A stretch of DNA of 64,000 nt from Rosenbergiella metrosideri (GTDB lineage: Bacteria > Pseudomonadota > Gammaproteobacteria > Enterobacterales > Enterobacteriaceae). The notes below the pieces were generated by a model. It was not told the DNA's origin and searched no databases. It saw nothing but the letters and a program-made list of their open reading frames with translations. The stretch is from assembly GCF_022602565.1 (NCBI RefSeq), contig NZ_JALBCV010000004.1:124001-188000 (forward strand). Direction: 5' to 3'. Shown piece by piece: positions 10,614 to 18,472 of the stretch (positions are counted from its first letter, which is position 1; each line of letters opens with the position of its first letter). Made by a program: the position numbers and the translations under genes.

Positions 10614-11075
10614 ATGAATAACTGGAATACGTCTCGTCTTAATAGATTCATCCCCTTCTTTTTAGCTTTCATCACTCTACTCTTGTTAACCTTATTTTCT
10701 CGGACAAGTTATGCTGAAGCACGGCCAGCCGTTGCTGACCGAGTGATCGCTTACAGTGGCGATCTCGGGGTTAAAGTGTGGACATTACGAATTGGCGACC
10801 GTAAAGCGCAGGAAGCCTTAGTGCAAATTGAGGATGCTGATCACGATTGGAATCTCGTTATTCAGAAGATGAAGATTACTCGGGTTAACGACGCGCTGCA
10901 CTACTCGGTCAGCCAAGGAAATAAACGTCACGTCGTATTAATCCTGAAACAGAATCGTGGCCAGCTCTTCTTACCTAATGAGCCTGACCCGATTACCCTG
11001 CACTACAGCGAAACGCTGTCGCAAAGTGGCGATGCGCAAATGTTCCTTAACCACTATCTGGCCAATAAAAAATAG
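10614..11075 (+). CDS. Exported protein of unknown function
   Basis: A 153-aa protein I do not recognise. Residues 10-35 form a long hydrophobic stretch ending SYAEARPA, read as a signal peptide or membrane anchor, so the remainder (about 115 residues) would be periplasmic. That part is mixed alpha/beta in look, with a VAYSGDLGVKVWTLRIGDRKAQEALVQ-like start (written here without its exact first residues), no Cys, and no catalytic motif I can name. ATG 10614 has AAGGAG 5 bases upstream; an in-frame ATT/ATG-like start further up lacks a ribosome site. It is a single gene, convergent with a GNAT and separated from it by a hairpin. Confidence 0.7.
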   Translation: MNNWNTSRLNRFIPFFLAFITLLLLTLFSRTSYAEARPAVADRVIAYSGDLGVKVWTLRIGDRKAQEALVQIEDADHDWNLVIQKMKITRVNDALHYSVSQGNKRHVVLILKQNRGQLFLPNEPDPITLHYSETLSQSGDAQMFLNHYLANKK

Positions 11076-11080
11076 TGAAT

Positions 11081-11106
11081 GCCTGTTAGGTCCTTACCTA
11101 ACAGGC
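11081..11106. terminator. Hairpin between convergent genes
   Basis: An 11-bp perfect inverted repeat (GCCTGTTAGGT and ACCTAACAGGC) with a 4-base loop, lying between two convergent genes and touching the GNAT stop codon. It has no long T-tract on either side (a T-run follows some 10 bases later on the minus strand), so it is probably a weak bidirectional terminator. Confidence 0.55.
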
Positions 11107-11597
11107 TATGCCTGATCAGGTTGATTCGCCAACTGGGCCAAAAAGTGCTGATCAAGCCGATGATAATTCACCTCTTCTACCACCTTTGCGCCAAGCGAAG
11201 CATAAAATCCCTGTGCAGCCTCGTCTTCGCGTACTGATAACCAATCCAGTTGGCTACAGGATTTCTCTTGGGCGCGCTGTGCAATAAACGCCATCATTTG
11301 ATGACCTAAGCCTTTGCGGCGATATTGCTCAGACACAAACAACTCTTTGATGAACATCTGTCCGCTGTAGCGTGGCACTGGGTAGAGGATAGTGACGCAG
11401 GCAAAGGCGACGATACGCCCATCGCGCATCCCTTTATAAATTTCTGTCCCAGAATGCGCAGGAAAAACTCTATCTTTTAGATACTTTGCCATTTGCTCCG
11501 CGGCAATAATGGCTTGCGGGTGATGATAGCATTCCATTTCGGAAAAGATATCGACCAAATCTGCCCACTCGTCCGGTCCGCACTGCGTAATGTTCAT
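11106..11597 (-). CDS. GNAT family N-acetyltransferase
   Basis: A 163-aa acetyltransferase that would move the acetyl group of acetyl-CoA to an amine. The acetyl-CoA loop is clear: FVSEQYRRKGLGHQMM (R/Q-x2-G-x-G/A pattern) near residues 85-100, preceded by the beta strand IKELFV and followed by the SVREDEAAQGFYASLGAK end typical of the fold. The substrate is unknown. The start at 11597 is favoured over an upstream in-frame ATG (11618) as a GGAA site precedes it. It is monocistronic and convergent with the unknown exported protein. Confidence 0.8.
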   Translation of the reverse strand: MNITQCGPDEWADLVDIFSEMECYHHPQAIIAAEQMAKYLKDRVFPAHSGTEIYKGMRDGRIVAFACVTILYPVPRYSGQMFIKELFVSEQYRRKGLGHQMMAFIAQRAQEKSCSQLDWLSVREDEAAQGFYASLGAKVVEEVNYHRLDQHFLAQLANQPDQA

Positions 11598-11689
11598 GGT
11601 ATTTCCAACGTCATTCAAGATGAAGTAACTATAGACGAGCCCTGCAGATTAGGGATAAAAAAAAAGCGCCATCAAGGCGCTCTTTCTCA

Positions 11690-12613
11690 TTAACTGTAAA
11701 GTGATACTTCGCCCGGTGGACGGGTTTTGAATCGGCGGTGTAACCAGAGGTATTGCTCCGGTGCCCGAAGTATTTCGGTTTCAATCACCTTATTCATATA
11801 GCTGGCTGCCGCTTGCGAGTCCTCATAAGGATAATTTTGCAGTGGCGGTTGAATAATCAGCTGATAACCACTTTTATTACTATTACGAATCAACACTATG
11901 GTCAGCATAGAGGGCTTCGCCAGCCTTGATAAAACGAAAGTTCCGTTAGTGGTCGCCACCTTATCAACCGCGAAGAGAGGCGCAAATACACTTCCCTTAG
12001 GGCCGTAATCTTGATCGGGCGCGAACCACACGGCTTCACCTTGTTTCAATGCATGCACCATCCCGCGTAAATCACGACGGTCAATCATTGCTTTATTCGA
12101 ACGCATACGCCCTTTGGTCTGCGCCCATTCCATCGCTTGGTTGTTGTGCGGACGATACATTGCCATCATCGGCTGGCAGAGGCCGGTAATACGCCCACCC
12201 AGCTCAAGCGACATAAAGTGTACGCCAATCACCATTACACCACGCTGCTCTTGCTGCGCTTGTTGTAAATTATTGAGCCCCGATACGGAGTAGAGTTTGC
12301 GTACCCGCTTGTCCGACCAAAACCATGCAATACCGGTCTCGACCAAGGCCATCCCTAAAGATTCAAAGTTCTTAGCGATCAACGCTTCTAACTCTTGCTC
12401 TTGGATATTCGGAAAACAGAGTTGCACGTTGCGCCGGGTGATCGACTCGCGTCGCTTCAAGACACGACGTGAAATTTTACCGGCCTTTGCTCCCAATCGA
12501 ATCAAGATAGGATAAGGGAGTTGCACTAACAGCCACAATACGCCGAGTCCAAACCAGGTGAACCAGTATCGAGGATGTAAAATTTTTAGCTGAAATTGCC
12601 CAGTTTTTTTCAT
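11690..12613 (-). CDS. lpxP: Lipid A palmitoleoyl acyltransferase LpxP
   Basis: A 307-aa inner-membrane acyltransferase that adds a secondary acyl chain to Kdo2-lipid IVA. The LpxL/LpxP N-terminus ILHPRYWFTWFGLG is followed by the catalytic HX4E motif HFMSLE and the RPHNNQAMEW and MRSNKAMI blocks, whose wording fits LpxP (cold-induced, palmitoleoyl) better than LpxL (lauroyl). The family is normally 306 residues, so the start is the ATG at 12613 (AAGG upstream); the open frame runs on to 12907 but the extra residues are non-conserved. Cold control is known for E. coli LpxP and is only inferred here. Confidence 0.88.
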   Translation of the reverse strand: MKKTGQFQLKILHPRYWFTWFGLGVLWLLVQLPYPILIRLGAKAGKISRRVLKRRESITRRNVQLCFPNIQEQELEALIAKNFESLGMALVETGIAWFWSDKRVRKLYSVSGLNNLQQAQQEQRGVMVIGVHFMSLELGGRITGLCQPMMAMYRPHNNQAMEWAQTKGRMRSNKAMIDRRDLRGMVHALKQGEAVWFAPDQDYGPKGSVFAPLFAVDKVATTNGTFVLSRLAKPSMLTIVLIRNSNKSGYQLIIQPPLQNYPYEDSQAAASYMNKVIETEILRAPEQYLWLHRRFKTRPPGEVSLYS

Positions 12614-12755
12614 AAAGCCTTCAATAAAAGAAGCCTCTACGCCAGAAATTCCACATTTCTTGGCAACGTATGGCCTCAATAGACAGTTTGACCGCAGAAA
12701 GCAGAGAATGTCACCGAAAGATTGGGTGAAATAATGAAAGCAAATGTATCTAACA

Positions 12756-13322
12756 TTACGGTGTAGTTGCCACGAGGACAATATCGACTTGAATAGGGTC
12801 CGCAACCAATGCGGGATATTGTCCCATACCAAAGGCTTGGCGCGATAGGGTAATAGTGCCAGAAAGTCGTAAGTATCCGCCACTGGCCTGTAATCGTGAA
12901 TCGTCACTGCGTTTACCGTAAAGCATAACAGGACGAGTCATCTCTTTAATTTTCAATGAACCTAATACCCGATAACGGCCCTCTCCCATATCGATAATAC
13001 GGCTACTGGTGAAGGTGACATTAGGGTATTGGGCTTGATCAAAAAATTGGTGGCTCTTCAATGCCCAAGTTAGCACACGGTGATGAGCATCGAGGTTTGC
13101 GATCGGCATATCGATACGTAATCGGTCTGCCACGTCGTGCTGTGGGTCGACAACAATATCTCCGCGCAGGCCAGTAATGCGCGCATGGTAATCGGACTTA
13201 CCAATCATATTCCACCGCAGCAAAACATAGCTGCTATCGGCCAACTGAAATGGAATCGGGGCGGCAAAGGACGGAAATACTCCCGCTAACAAACCAAGTA
13301 ATAACACAGCTACTCGTAACAT
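12756..13322 (-). CDS. YceI family periplasmic lipocalin-like protein
   Basis: A 188-aa protein of the YceI family, which forms a lipocalin-like barrel that binds isoprenoid lipids. A signal peptide covers residues 1-21 (cut near SFA/API). The YceI core is visible: FQLADSSYVLLRW at the start, then DVADRLRIDMPIANLD, KSHQFFDQAQYPNVTFTS (near residue 93) and LKIKEMTRPVML. The start at 13322 sits behind an AGGGGG site; a further 9 codons in frame have none. It is upstream of lpxP in the same direction by 142 bases and may be separately transcribed. The biological ligand is unknown. Confidence 0.88.
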   Translation of the reverse strand: MLRVAVLLLGLLAGVFPSFAAPIPFQLADSSYVLLRWNMIGKSDYHARITGLRGDIVVDPQHDVADRLRIDMPIANLDAHHRVLTWALKSHQFFDQAQYPNVTFTSSRIIDMGEGRYRVLGSLKIKEMTRPVMLYGKRSDDSRLQASGGYLRLSGTITLSRQAFGMGQYPALVADPIQVDIVLVATTP

Positions 13323-13387
13323 AAAGCCCCCTAAGCAAAACGTTGACACTATAGCTTAGCGTTAACTCTGCCGCCCAGAGAAATTAT

Positions 13388-14020
13388 TTATCGATAGGTG
13401 ATGCAAGGTGGATTAATTTGCGAGGGGCTAACGCCCTCTTGCGCTTCCCCCCTGCGTGATAGAATTTTTTGATAGAGCCCGGAGGCTATCGCGTCATTTA
13501 ATACCTGATTAAGCGCCTTCACCAAACCATTGCTTTGTAGTGTGGTGGTAGCAACTTAAGCCTTATAAGGGCTATGACCGACTACTTGGCTACGGTCGTT
13601 CAGTGCTGCCGCCGCCTGCGGGCCAAAAGTAATATCCGCGCGCCCCGATTGCAGGAATAAGGTTGTGGAGGCATCGTCAGTCAGATAAATCGGGGGCGCA
13701 GGTGGGTGATACTGTTGCCGCAGCTGCGCATTCCAGTCGAGTAAAATACATTCTTGATTCGTGCCTGAGCCAACGCTTACCCGCTGACCGGCAATATCTT
13801 CCGCGGTGGCAATATGCTTGATGGGGCTGTCGAGCTTGATGCTAAATGCCTGCGAATCTGTTCGGTACGTCGCGAAATCATATTTCTGTTTACGCGCTTC
13901 GGTGACGGCGATATTGACGAGCGCAACGTCATAACAGCCACTTTTCTCAGGATACCGATACGACGGTCAGGGTAAGCCCCAAACTCTGCGCCAGCAGATG
14001 AGCGATATAATATCACTGCC
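13388..14020 (-). pseudogene. Family 3 (amino-acid type) solute-binding protein, degraded
   Basis: Joined frames rebuild much of a family 3 solute-binding protein. First comes IAHLLAQSLGLTLTVVSVS (about 14011-13955), then after a frameshift YDVALVNIAVTEARKQKYDF and VSVGSGTNQECILLDW down to a TAA at about 13556, then NGLVKALNQVLNDAIASG and QINPPCITYR ending at 13388. There are at least one frameshift, one internal stop and a missing signal peptide. Relatives bind sulphur compounds or amino acids for ABC uptake. Its fusion to a luciferase-type monooxygenase relic suggests loss of a whole uptake operon by deletion. Confidence 0.8.
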
Positions 14021-14050
14021 GATGCACGTACGGTTATCACTCGCGACGAG

Positions 14051-14310
14051 CTATAAGGACTATAATGCTGTGACATCACGCCCCCCGCCCCTAGACGTAA
14101 TGTCTTGATATGGGCTGCTAACCATGCCAAGACAAGTTCTGGCGAAGGGCTAGCCAGCGTAGGGCTATTATGCTGTTCGGCAGCCCAGTCGCGATAATAA
14201 CCCGCTTGTTCGGCTAAACGTGCGAGGGCTACGCTATTTTGTAACGCTTGCTGGCTGATTTCTTCTAGTTGACGCGGGCATTTATCCAAGATACTCAAAG
14301 GAAAAGACAT
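14051..14310 (-). pseudogene. Luciferase-like (LLM) flavin monooxygenase, N-terminal fragment
   Basis: The first 85 or so residues of a bacterial luciferase-like monooxygenase are intact: MSFPLSILDK, a YYRDWAAEQHNSPTLASP segment, and RLGAGGVMSQHYSPY. The C-terminal three quarters are gone, and the frame continues into unrelated sequence and then the solute-binding protein relic. A start codon and a ribosome region survive, so a truncated 177-residue product might be made, but it lacks most of the TIM barrel and would not be active. Related full-length genes often sit beside ABC sulphonate or amino-acid uptake genes. Confidence 0.82.
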
Positions 14311-14476
14311 AGGGCTTCTCTAAAATTAATCTCCATGTCCGAGCTTTAGGAGAAAAAAGAAGTGAACGGAAATAAAAAAGTTTTATAACGCACAATTTTG
14401 GCTAACTCATAGTGATATCCACTCGATACTTTGGGAATGTGCTAGCATACCCCTCTGAACTAACGAGGGGTGAGCG

Positions 14477-15169
14477 ATGGCGAATCAAAACAACGTACTG
14501 AAAACCGTTGAAAGGACGATGTTAACACTTGAAGTGTTAAGTGAATCTCAAGAAAAGTTGAGCCTCTCTGATATCGCAGAAAAACTCTCGGTTAATAAAA
14601 CCACTTTACATGGTCTTCTCAATACCTTAGTTATTCTTGGGTATGTATTAAATGAGAAAGGAATGTATAGCTTAAATAGTCGAATACAATTACTTTCTGA
14701 AACGCATCAGAATAACAATTTAATTATTGATAGATATCATCATTATATTGAAAAAATAGCATACAAGACCTCAACCACTTGTATGTTATCCATTCGTTCA
14801 GGCAGCCATCATTATATGATTGTTGACTTCATTGAGCAGGATTATAAATTATCAATTAATGAAAAAAGACATGATTTCTTCTCAACTATCTCGTCTGCCA
14901 CTGGAAATATTTTTCTCGCTTATGATAAGCCTTTACTTCATTCGCTCCGTAAAGGCGGTTTTATTACACCAGAATTGGAGCGTAAGATAAAAAAAATCCA
15001 GCAACAAGGCTATGCCGTAGATGTTGGACAAGTGGAGCAACAAACCTTCTGTCTCGCCTTTCCTCTCATTTTTGAAGGAAAGCTTGATGCCTCTTTAAGC
15101 TTAGTCAGCCATTCAAAAGAACATCTAAACAGCGTATTAGAACGTGTTATACTTTTTTTAACACCTTGA
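14477..15169 (+). CDS. IclR family transcriptional regulator
   Basis: A 230-aa regulator. The N-terminal winged helix-turn-helix (about residues 6-65, KLSLSDIAEKLSVNKTTLHGLLNTLVILGYV) is followed by an IclR effector domain (about 80-225) with the usual TCMLSIRSG and FPLIFEGKLDASLSLVS strands. IclR proteins bind small carboxylates or aromatics and repress or activate adjacent catabolic genes. It lies 175 bases upstream of the E1 alpha gene in the same direction, so it probably controls the dehydrogenase genes. Codon use is more AT-rich than its neighbours, hinting at acquisition of this block. Confidence 0.85.
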   Translation: MANQNNVLKTVERTMLTLEVLSESQEKLSLSDIAEKLSVNKTTLHGLLNTLVILGYVLNEKGMYSLNSRIQLLSETHQNNNLIIDRYHHYIEKIAYKTSTTCMLSIRSGSHHYMIVDFIEQDYKLSINEKRHDFFSTISSATGNIFLAYDKPLLHSLRKGGFITPELERKIKKIQQQGYAVDVGQVEQQTFCLAFPLIFEGKLDASLSLVSHSKEHLNSVLERVILFLTP

Positions 15170-15344
15170 TTTAGGTTTGGCATAGTCAAACCTCACCCCC
15201 TTACATTTACTCTTATTAGCCATAACATTATATTTTCCCCCAACAAGACGGCGCGGGGAATATTTTTACCTCACCTCTTTTTCGCCACACCAGAGAAATT
15301 AAATAAATTTTATATAAAAAAATTAAATTCTAATGAGGTTAATT

Positions 15345-16349
15345 ATGACTAAAGAGATTATTAGTAAAAATCCACAGGATAATGATCAAATAGCACATGA
15401 CTTATTATTACTTGCTTATAAAAGTATGAAAACCATTCGGGTGTTTGAGGACCGCTTACATCAGGATTATGCGACAGGCACTATTCCTGGATTTGCTCAC
15501 CTCTATGCCGGTCAGGAAGCGACCGCTGTGGGTATTATGTCCCATTTATCCGATAGCGATCAGATCGCCAGTACCCACCGTGGGCATGGTCACTGTATTG
15601 CGAAAGGTGTCGATGTTATCGACATGATGAAAGAGATCTACGGCAAAGCTGGTGGTGTTTGTAATGGTAAAGGCGGTTCGATGCATATCGCCGACTTAAG
15701 CAAAGGGATGATGGGTGCAAACGGCATTTTGGGCGCCGGTGCCCCCTTAGTATGCGGTGCTGCCTTAGCAGCGAAGATTCGTGCGCAGGGAGACGTGGCA
15801 ATCTGTTTTGGGGGTGATGGCGGAGTTAACCAAGGTGCGGTACTGGAAAGTATGAACCTCGCTACCGTGTGGAATCTTCCCCTCATGTTTGTAGTAGAAA
15901 ATAATGATTACGCTCAGTCAACGCCACAAAAAAGATCTACATCAGTCACCAGTTATGAAGATCGTGCCAAAGGCTTCGGTATGCCAAGCGTCACTGTTGA
16001 TGGACTGGACTTCTTCTCCGTTTATCGCGTGGCCGGTGAATTAATTGAACGTATGCGTAACGGCGGCGGCCCGGTGCTACTGGAGTGTAAAAATGTCCGT
16101 TTCTATGGCCACTTTGAAGGTGACCAACAAGCGTACCGCCCCGCCGGTGAAGTCGAGCAAGCTCGTCGCGATAGAGATTGTTTAAAAATCTTTATCGAAA
16201 AAGCGCAGCAGCAAGGCGTTTCGCTCTCGGCATTAAACGAAATAGATCAGCAGGTTGCCGCGTTAATTGATGAAGCAGTTAATGCCGCTAAAGCCGCACC
16301 TGAGCCTGAGGCTGAAGCCCTATATCGCGACGTCTATGTGAATTACTGA
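15345..16349 (+). CDS. Acetoin/2-oxo acid dehydrogenase E1 component, alpha subunit
   Basis: A 334-aa thiamine-diphosphate E1 alpha subunit, closest in wording to acetoin dehydrogenase AcoA. The ThDP motif GDGG...N is present (GGDGGVNQGAVLESMNLA near residues 160-178), together with HRGHGHCIAKG and the YGKAGGVCNGKGGSMH region that lines the cofactor. With the beta subunit it would decarboxylate acetoin or a 2-oxo acid and pass the acyl group to a lipoyl E2. The ATG at 15345 has a TGAGG site; one four codons earlier has none. Neither E2 nor E3 follows, which is unusual. Confidence 0.87.
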   Translation: MTKEIISKNPQDNDQIAHDLLLLAYKSMKTIRVFEDRLHQDYATGTIPGFAHLYAGQEATAVGIMSHLSDSDQIASTHRGHGHCIAKGVDVIDMMKEIYGKAGGVCNGKGGSMHIADLSKGMMGANGILGAGAPLVCGAALAAKIRAQGDVAICFGGDGGVNQGAVLESMNLATVWNLPLMFVVENNDYAQSTPQKRSTSVTSYEDRAKGFGMPSVTVDGLDFFSVYRVAGELIERMRNGGGPVLLECKNVRFYGHFEGDQQAYRPAGEVEQARRDRDCLKIFIEKAQQQGVSLSALNEIDQQVAALIDEAVNAAKAAPEPEAEALYRDVYVNY

Positions 16350-16377
16350 TAGAAAATTTTAAGAATAGGATTTGACC

Positions 16378-17379
16378 ATGACCAGAATGATTTCAATGAA
16401 ACTTGCCATCAACGAAGCGATGGACCAGGAAATGACGCAAGACCCGAATATTATCATGTTCGGTCAAGATACGGCAGGCGGTGTAGGAACTGGCGGTGAA
16501 GAGGATTGTTGGGGAGGCGTTTTAGGCGTTACCAAGGGACTCTATACCAAGCATGGTGATCGCGTTATTGATGCCCCCCCGACAGAGATGGCATATGTCG
16601 GTGCGGCGGTGGGCGCTGCAGCCTGTGGTGTACGGATTATCGCCGAAGTTCCTTTCATCGATTTTATGGGCGTCTGCCTCGATCAGTTGATGAACCAAGC
16701 CGCGAAAATGCGCTATATGTTCGGGGGGAAAGCCGAATCCCCACTGGTCGTCAGAACGATGGTCGGTGCGGGAATTAATGGCGCCGCACAACATTCTCAA
16801 ATGCTGACCTCGCTTTTTACCCATATTCCAGGGTTGAAAGTCGTTTGTCCGAGCAATGCCTACGACGCAAAGGGACTGATGATTCAAGCGATTCGTGATA
16901 ACGATCCAGTCGTATTTTGTGAACACAAAAATCTTTACGAAACAGAGTGTGAGGTTCCAGAAGATAGCTATACCTTACCTTTAGGCAAAGCCCGTATCGT
17001 GCGGGAAGGCAACGATGTATCGATCATCACCTATGGGCAGATGGTTAATCGCAGTCTTGAGGCTGCTGAACAGTTAGCAGCAAAAGGAATAAGTGTTGAA
17101 GTGGTCGATCTTCGTACACTATCCCCGCTCGACCTCGACACTGTGCTGGCCTCTGTAGCGAAAACGCAGCGTTTTGTGGCTGTGGATGAAGCTTATCCAC
17201 GCTGTAATATTGCTACCGATATTGTCGCTCAAGTCGTCCCTAAACTCTTTGGACAACTGAAGGGTGCGCCGCAAGTCGTGAGTGCTCCACATACTCCGGT
17301 ACCTTTTTCGCCTAATTTGGAAGCGCTGTATATTCCAAGTGTCGAACAGATTTGCCAAGCGCTTGAGCGCACTTTCTAA
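16378..17379 (+). CDS. Acetoin/2-oxo acid dehydrogenase E1 component, beta subunit
   Basis: A 333-aa transketolase-fold beta subunit, 28 bases after the alpha gene. The pyrimidine-binding part carries APPTEMAYVGAAVGAAACG (residues 62-80) with the Glu that activates ThDP, then EVPFIDFMGVCLDQLMNQAAKM; the C-terminal domain has VDLRTLSPLDLDTV and VDEAYPRCNIATDIV. This wording fits AcoB. The ATG at 16378 follows an AATAGGA site; a TTG two codons earlier is less likely. A 6-bp hairpin (GGCCCT and AGGGCC, 17387-17413) separates it from the next gene. No lipoyl E2 (AcoC) is nearby. Confidence 0.87.
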   Translation: MTRMISMKLAINEAMDQEMTQDPNIIMFGQDTAGGVGTGGEEDCWGGVLGVTKGLYTKHGDRVIDAPPTEMAYVGAAVGAAACGVRIIAEVPFIDFMGVCLDQLMNQAAKMRYMFGGKAESPLVVRTMVGAGINGAAQHSQMLTSLFTHIPGLKVVCPSNAYDAKGLMIQAIRDNDPVVFCEHKNLYETECEVPEDSYTLPLGKARIVREGNDVSIITYGQMVNRSLEAAEQLAAKGISVEVVDLRTLSPLDLDTVLASVAKTQRFVAVDEAYPRCNIATDIVAQVVPKLFGQLKGAPQVVSAPHTPVPFSPNLEALYIPSVEQICQALERTF

Positions 17380-17426
17380 ACTCTGAGGCCCTGATCTTTA
17401 GCAGGTTAGGGCCATAGGAACTCGCT

Positions 17427-17867
17427 ATGTCCCCTAGAAAAAAAATCGTCAATTCACGGCACTATATTACGGCTGAAGCCGCAGAATCGGCAGGTAAAAT
17501 AGCATTACAATTGGCGGAAGAGATCGGCCTTATGATATCGGTTGCCGTCGTCGATAATAGCGGTCATCTACTCCATTTTACTCGCCATGACACAGCACAA
17601 TTTCTCACCATTGATATCGCCATCAATAAAGCTTGGACTGCGAGCAGTTTTTCGCTCTCTTCACAGACTTGGAATGATGCCGTACAGCAACCCTCCTTAA
17701 CGCCACTGACACAAACCCCGCGTTTCACCCCGGTTGCGGGGGGGTACCCTTTATTTCATCACGGTGAACTCATTGGGGCTATCGGTATTTCTGGTGGGAG
17801 TACGCTACAGGATCACTCAGTAGCCGAGAGTACCGCTCAAAGGTTAGGTTTCCATCAATCGCCCTAA
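17427..17867 (+). CDS. GlcG/HbpS family (haem-degrading/binding domain) protein
   Basis: A 146-aa single-domain GlcG/HbpS protein (the former DUF336). The family pattern is complete: LTAEAAE-type start, VAVVDNSGHLLHFTRHDTA near residues 44-62, INKAWTASSF, and the C-terminal GGYPLFHHGELIGAIGISGG near 108-128. Members bind haem or corrinoids or sit beside glycolate, glycerol and diol enzymes with unclear roles. It follows the E1 beta gene by 47 bases in the same direction and is probably part of that operon. There is no signal peptide, so it is cytosolic. Confidence 0.85.
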   Translation: MSPRKKIVNSRHYITAEAAESAGKIALQLAEEIGLMISVAVVDNSGHLLHFTRHDTAQFLTIDIAINKAWTASSFSLSSQTWNDAVQQPSLTPLTQTPRFTPVAGGYPLFHHGELIGAIGISGGSTLQDHSVAESTAQRLGFHQSP

Positions 17868-17879
17868 CTGAGATGCGGC

Positions 17880-18215
17880 TTAACTATCGTTTCTATCTCC
17901 CCGCGTGCTGGGATGGGAAATAACTAAAAACTCCACTGCCTGTTGTGATGTATTGCGGGCTTGATGTGGGACGTTAGGCGGGATTTCCAGGCCCTGTTGA
18001 GCCCATAAACACTGTGTCTGTCCCGCCAGTTCCATATCCAACTGTCCCGATAAAACATAGAAAAACTGTCGGGACTGTTGGTGATAATGCCTGCGCTCAG
18101 CAGTATTAGCTGGCATCTTTTCATGAATAATTAATAGGTCTTGGCGGTTAAGTAAATACCAGCCGTCGCACTGATCGCCCCATGAGTAATGCTCGGCCGT
18201 TGCCTTATCAATCAT
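17880..18215 (-). CDS. Small cupin domain protein
   Basis: A 111-aa single-cupin protein. Motif 1 is seen as RRHYHQQSRQFFYVLSGQLDMEL (residues 41-63, shown here in part only for its HYH metal ligands) and motif 2 as IPPNVPHQARNTS, giving the usual His/Glu metal site, here with Gln in the usual Glu place. Function is not predictable. The start at 18215 is chosen because GGAAAGCGAG precedes it; ten further codons in frame lack a site. It is convergent with the GlcG/HbpS gene and 257 bases from the divergent cbl. Confidence 0.75.
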   Translation of the reverse strand: MIDKATAEHYSWGDQCDGWYLLNRQDLLIIHEKMPANTAERRHYHQQSRQFFYVLSGQLDMELAGQTQCLWAQQGLEIPPNVPHQARNTSQQAVEFLVISHPSTRGDRNDS

Positions 18216-18372
18216 GATCTCGCTTTCCTTTGTGGTTAATAACACAATTTATGCTAACTATTTCGGTTAATTAGCTAAAGGGTTATTGATTATAAACAGG
18301 GGTTTATACTGTTTTTTTGTTTATTGGCTAGGGTTAATTAATAAAAGGGGGATGTTTTCCGATAATTATCGT

Positions 18373-18395
18373 CGTTATATCTTTGTGATATAACG
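18373..18395. repeat. Inverted repeat upstream of cbl
   Basis: A 9-bp perfect inverted repeat, CGTTATATC and GATATAACG, with a 5-base spacer, about 80 bases before the cbl start and 160 from the divergent cupin. There is no T-tract, so an operator is more likely than a terminator. The binding protein is unknown; LysR sites, including autoregulatory ones, often have this symmetry. Confidence 0.5.
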
Positions 18396-18472
18396 TTTGC
18401 GTTTTAATTATTTATTTAATTGAAAGCAATTTACTACTGTGGGAGTCATTCGATGCCGAAAGAGCAAGCCTT

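Noticed and set aside
11690-12907. 405-residue LpxP with a long N-terminus
   Set aside because: LpxP is about 306 residues; the extra 98 have no family match and start in the YceI gene, so the ATG at 12613 is used.
13777-14310. A 177-residue single reading frame on the minus strand
   Set aside because: Only its first 85 residues are luciferase-like; the rest is an out-of-frame reading of the solute-binding protein relic, so it is listed as two pseudogenes.
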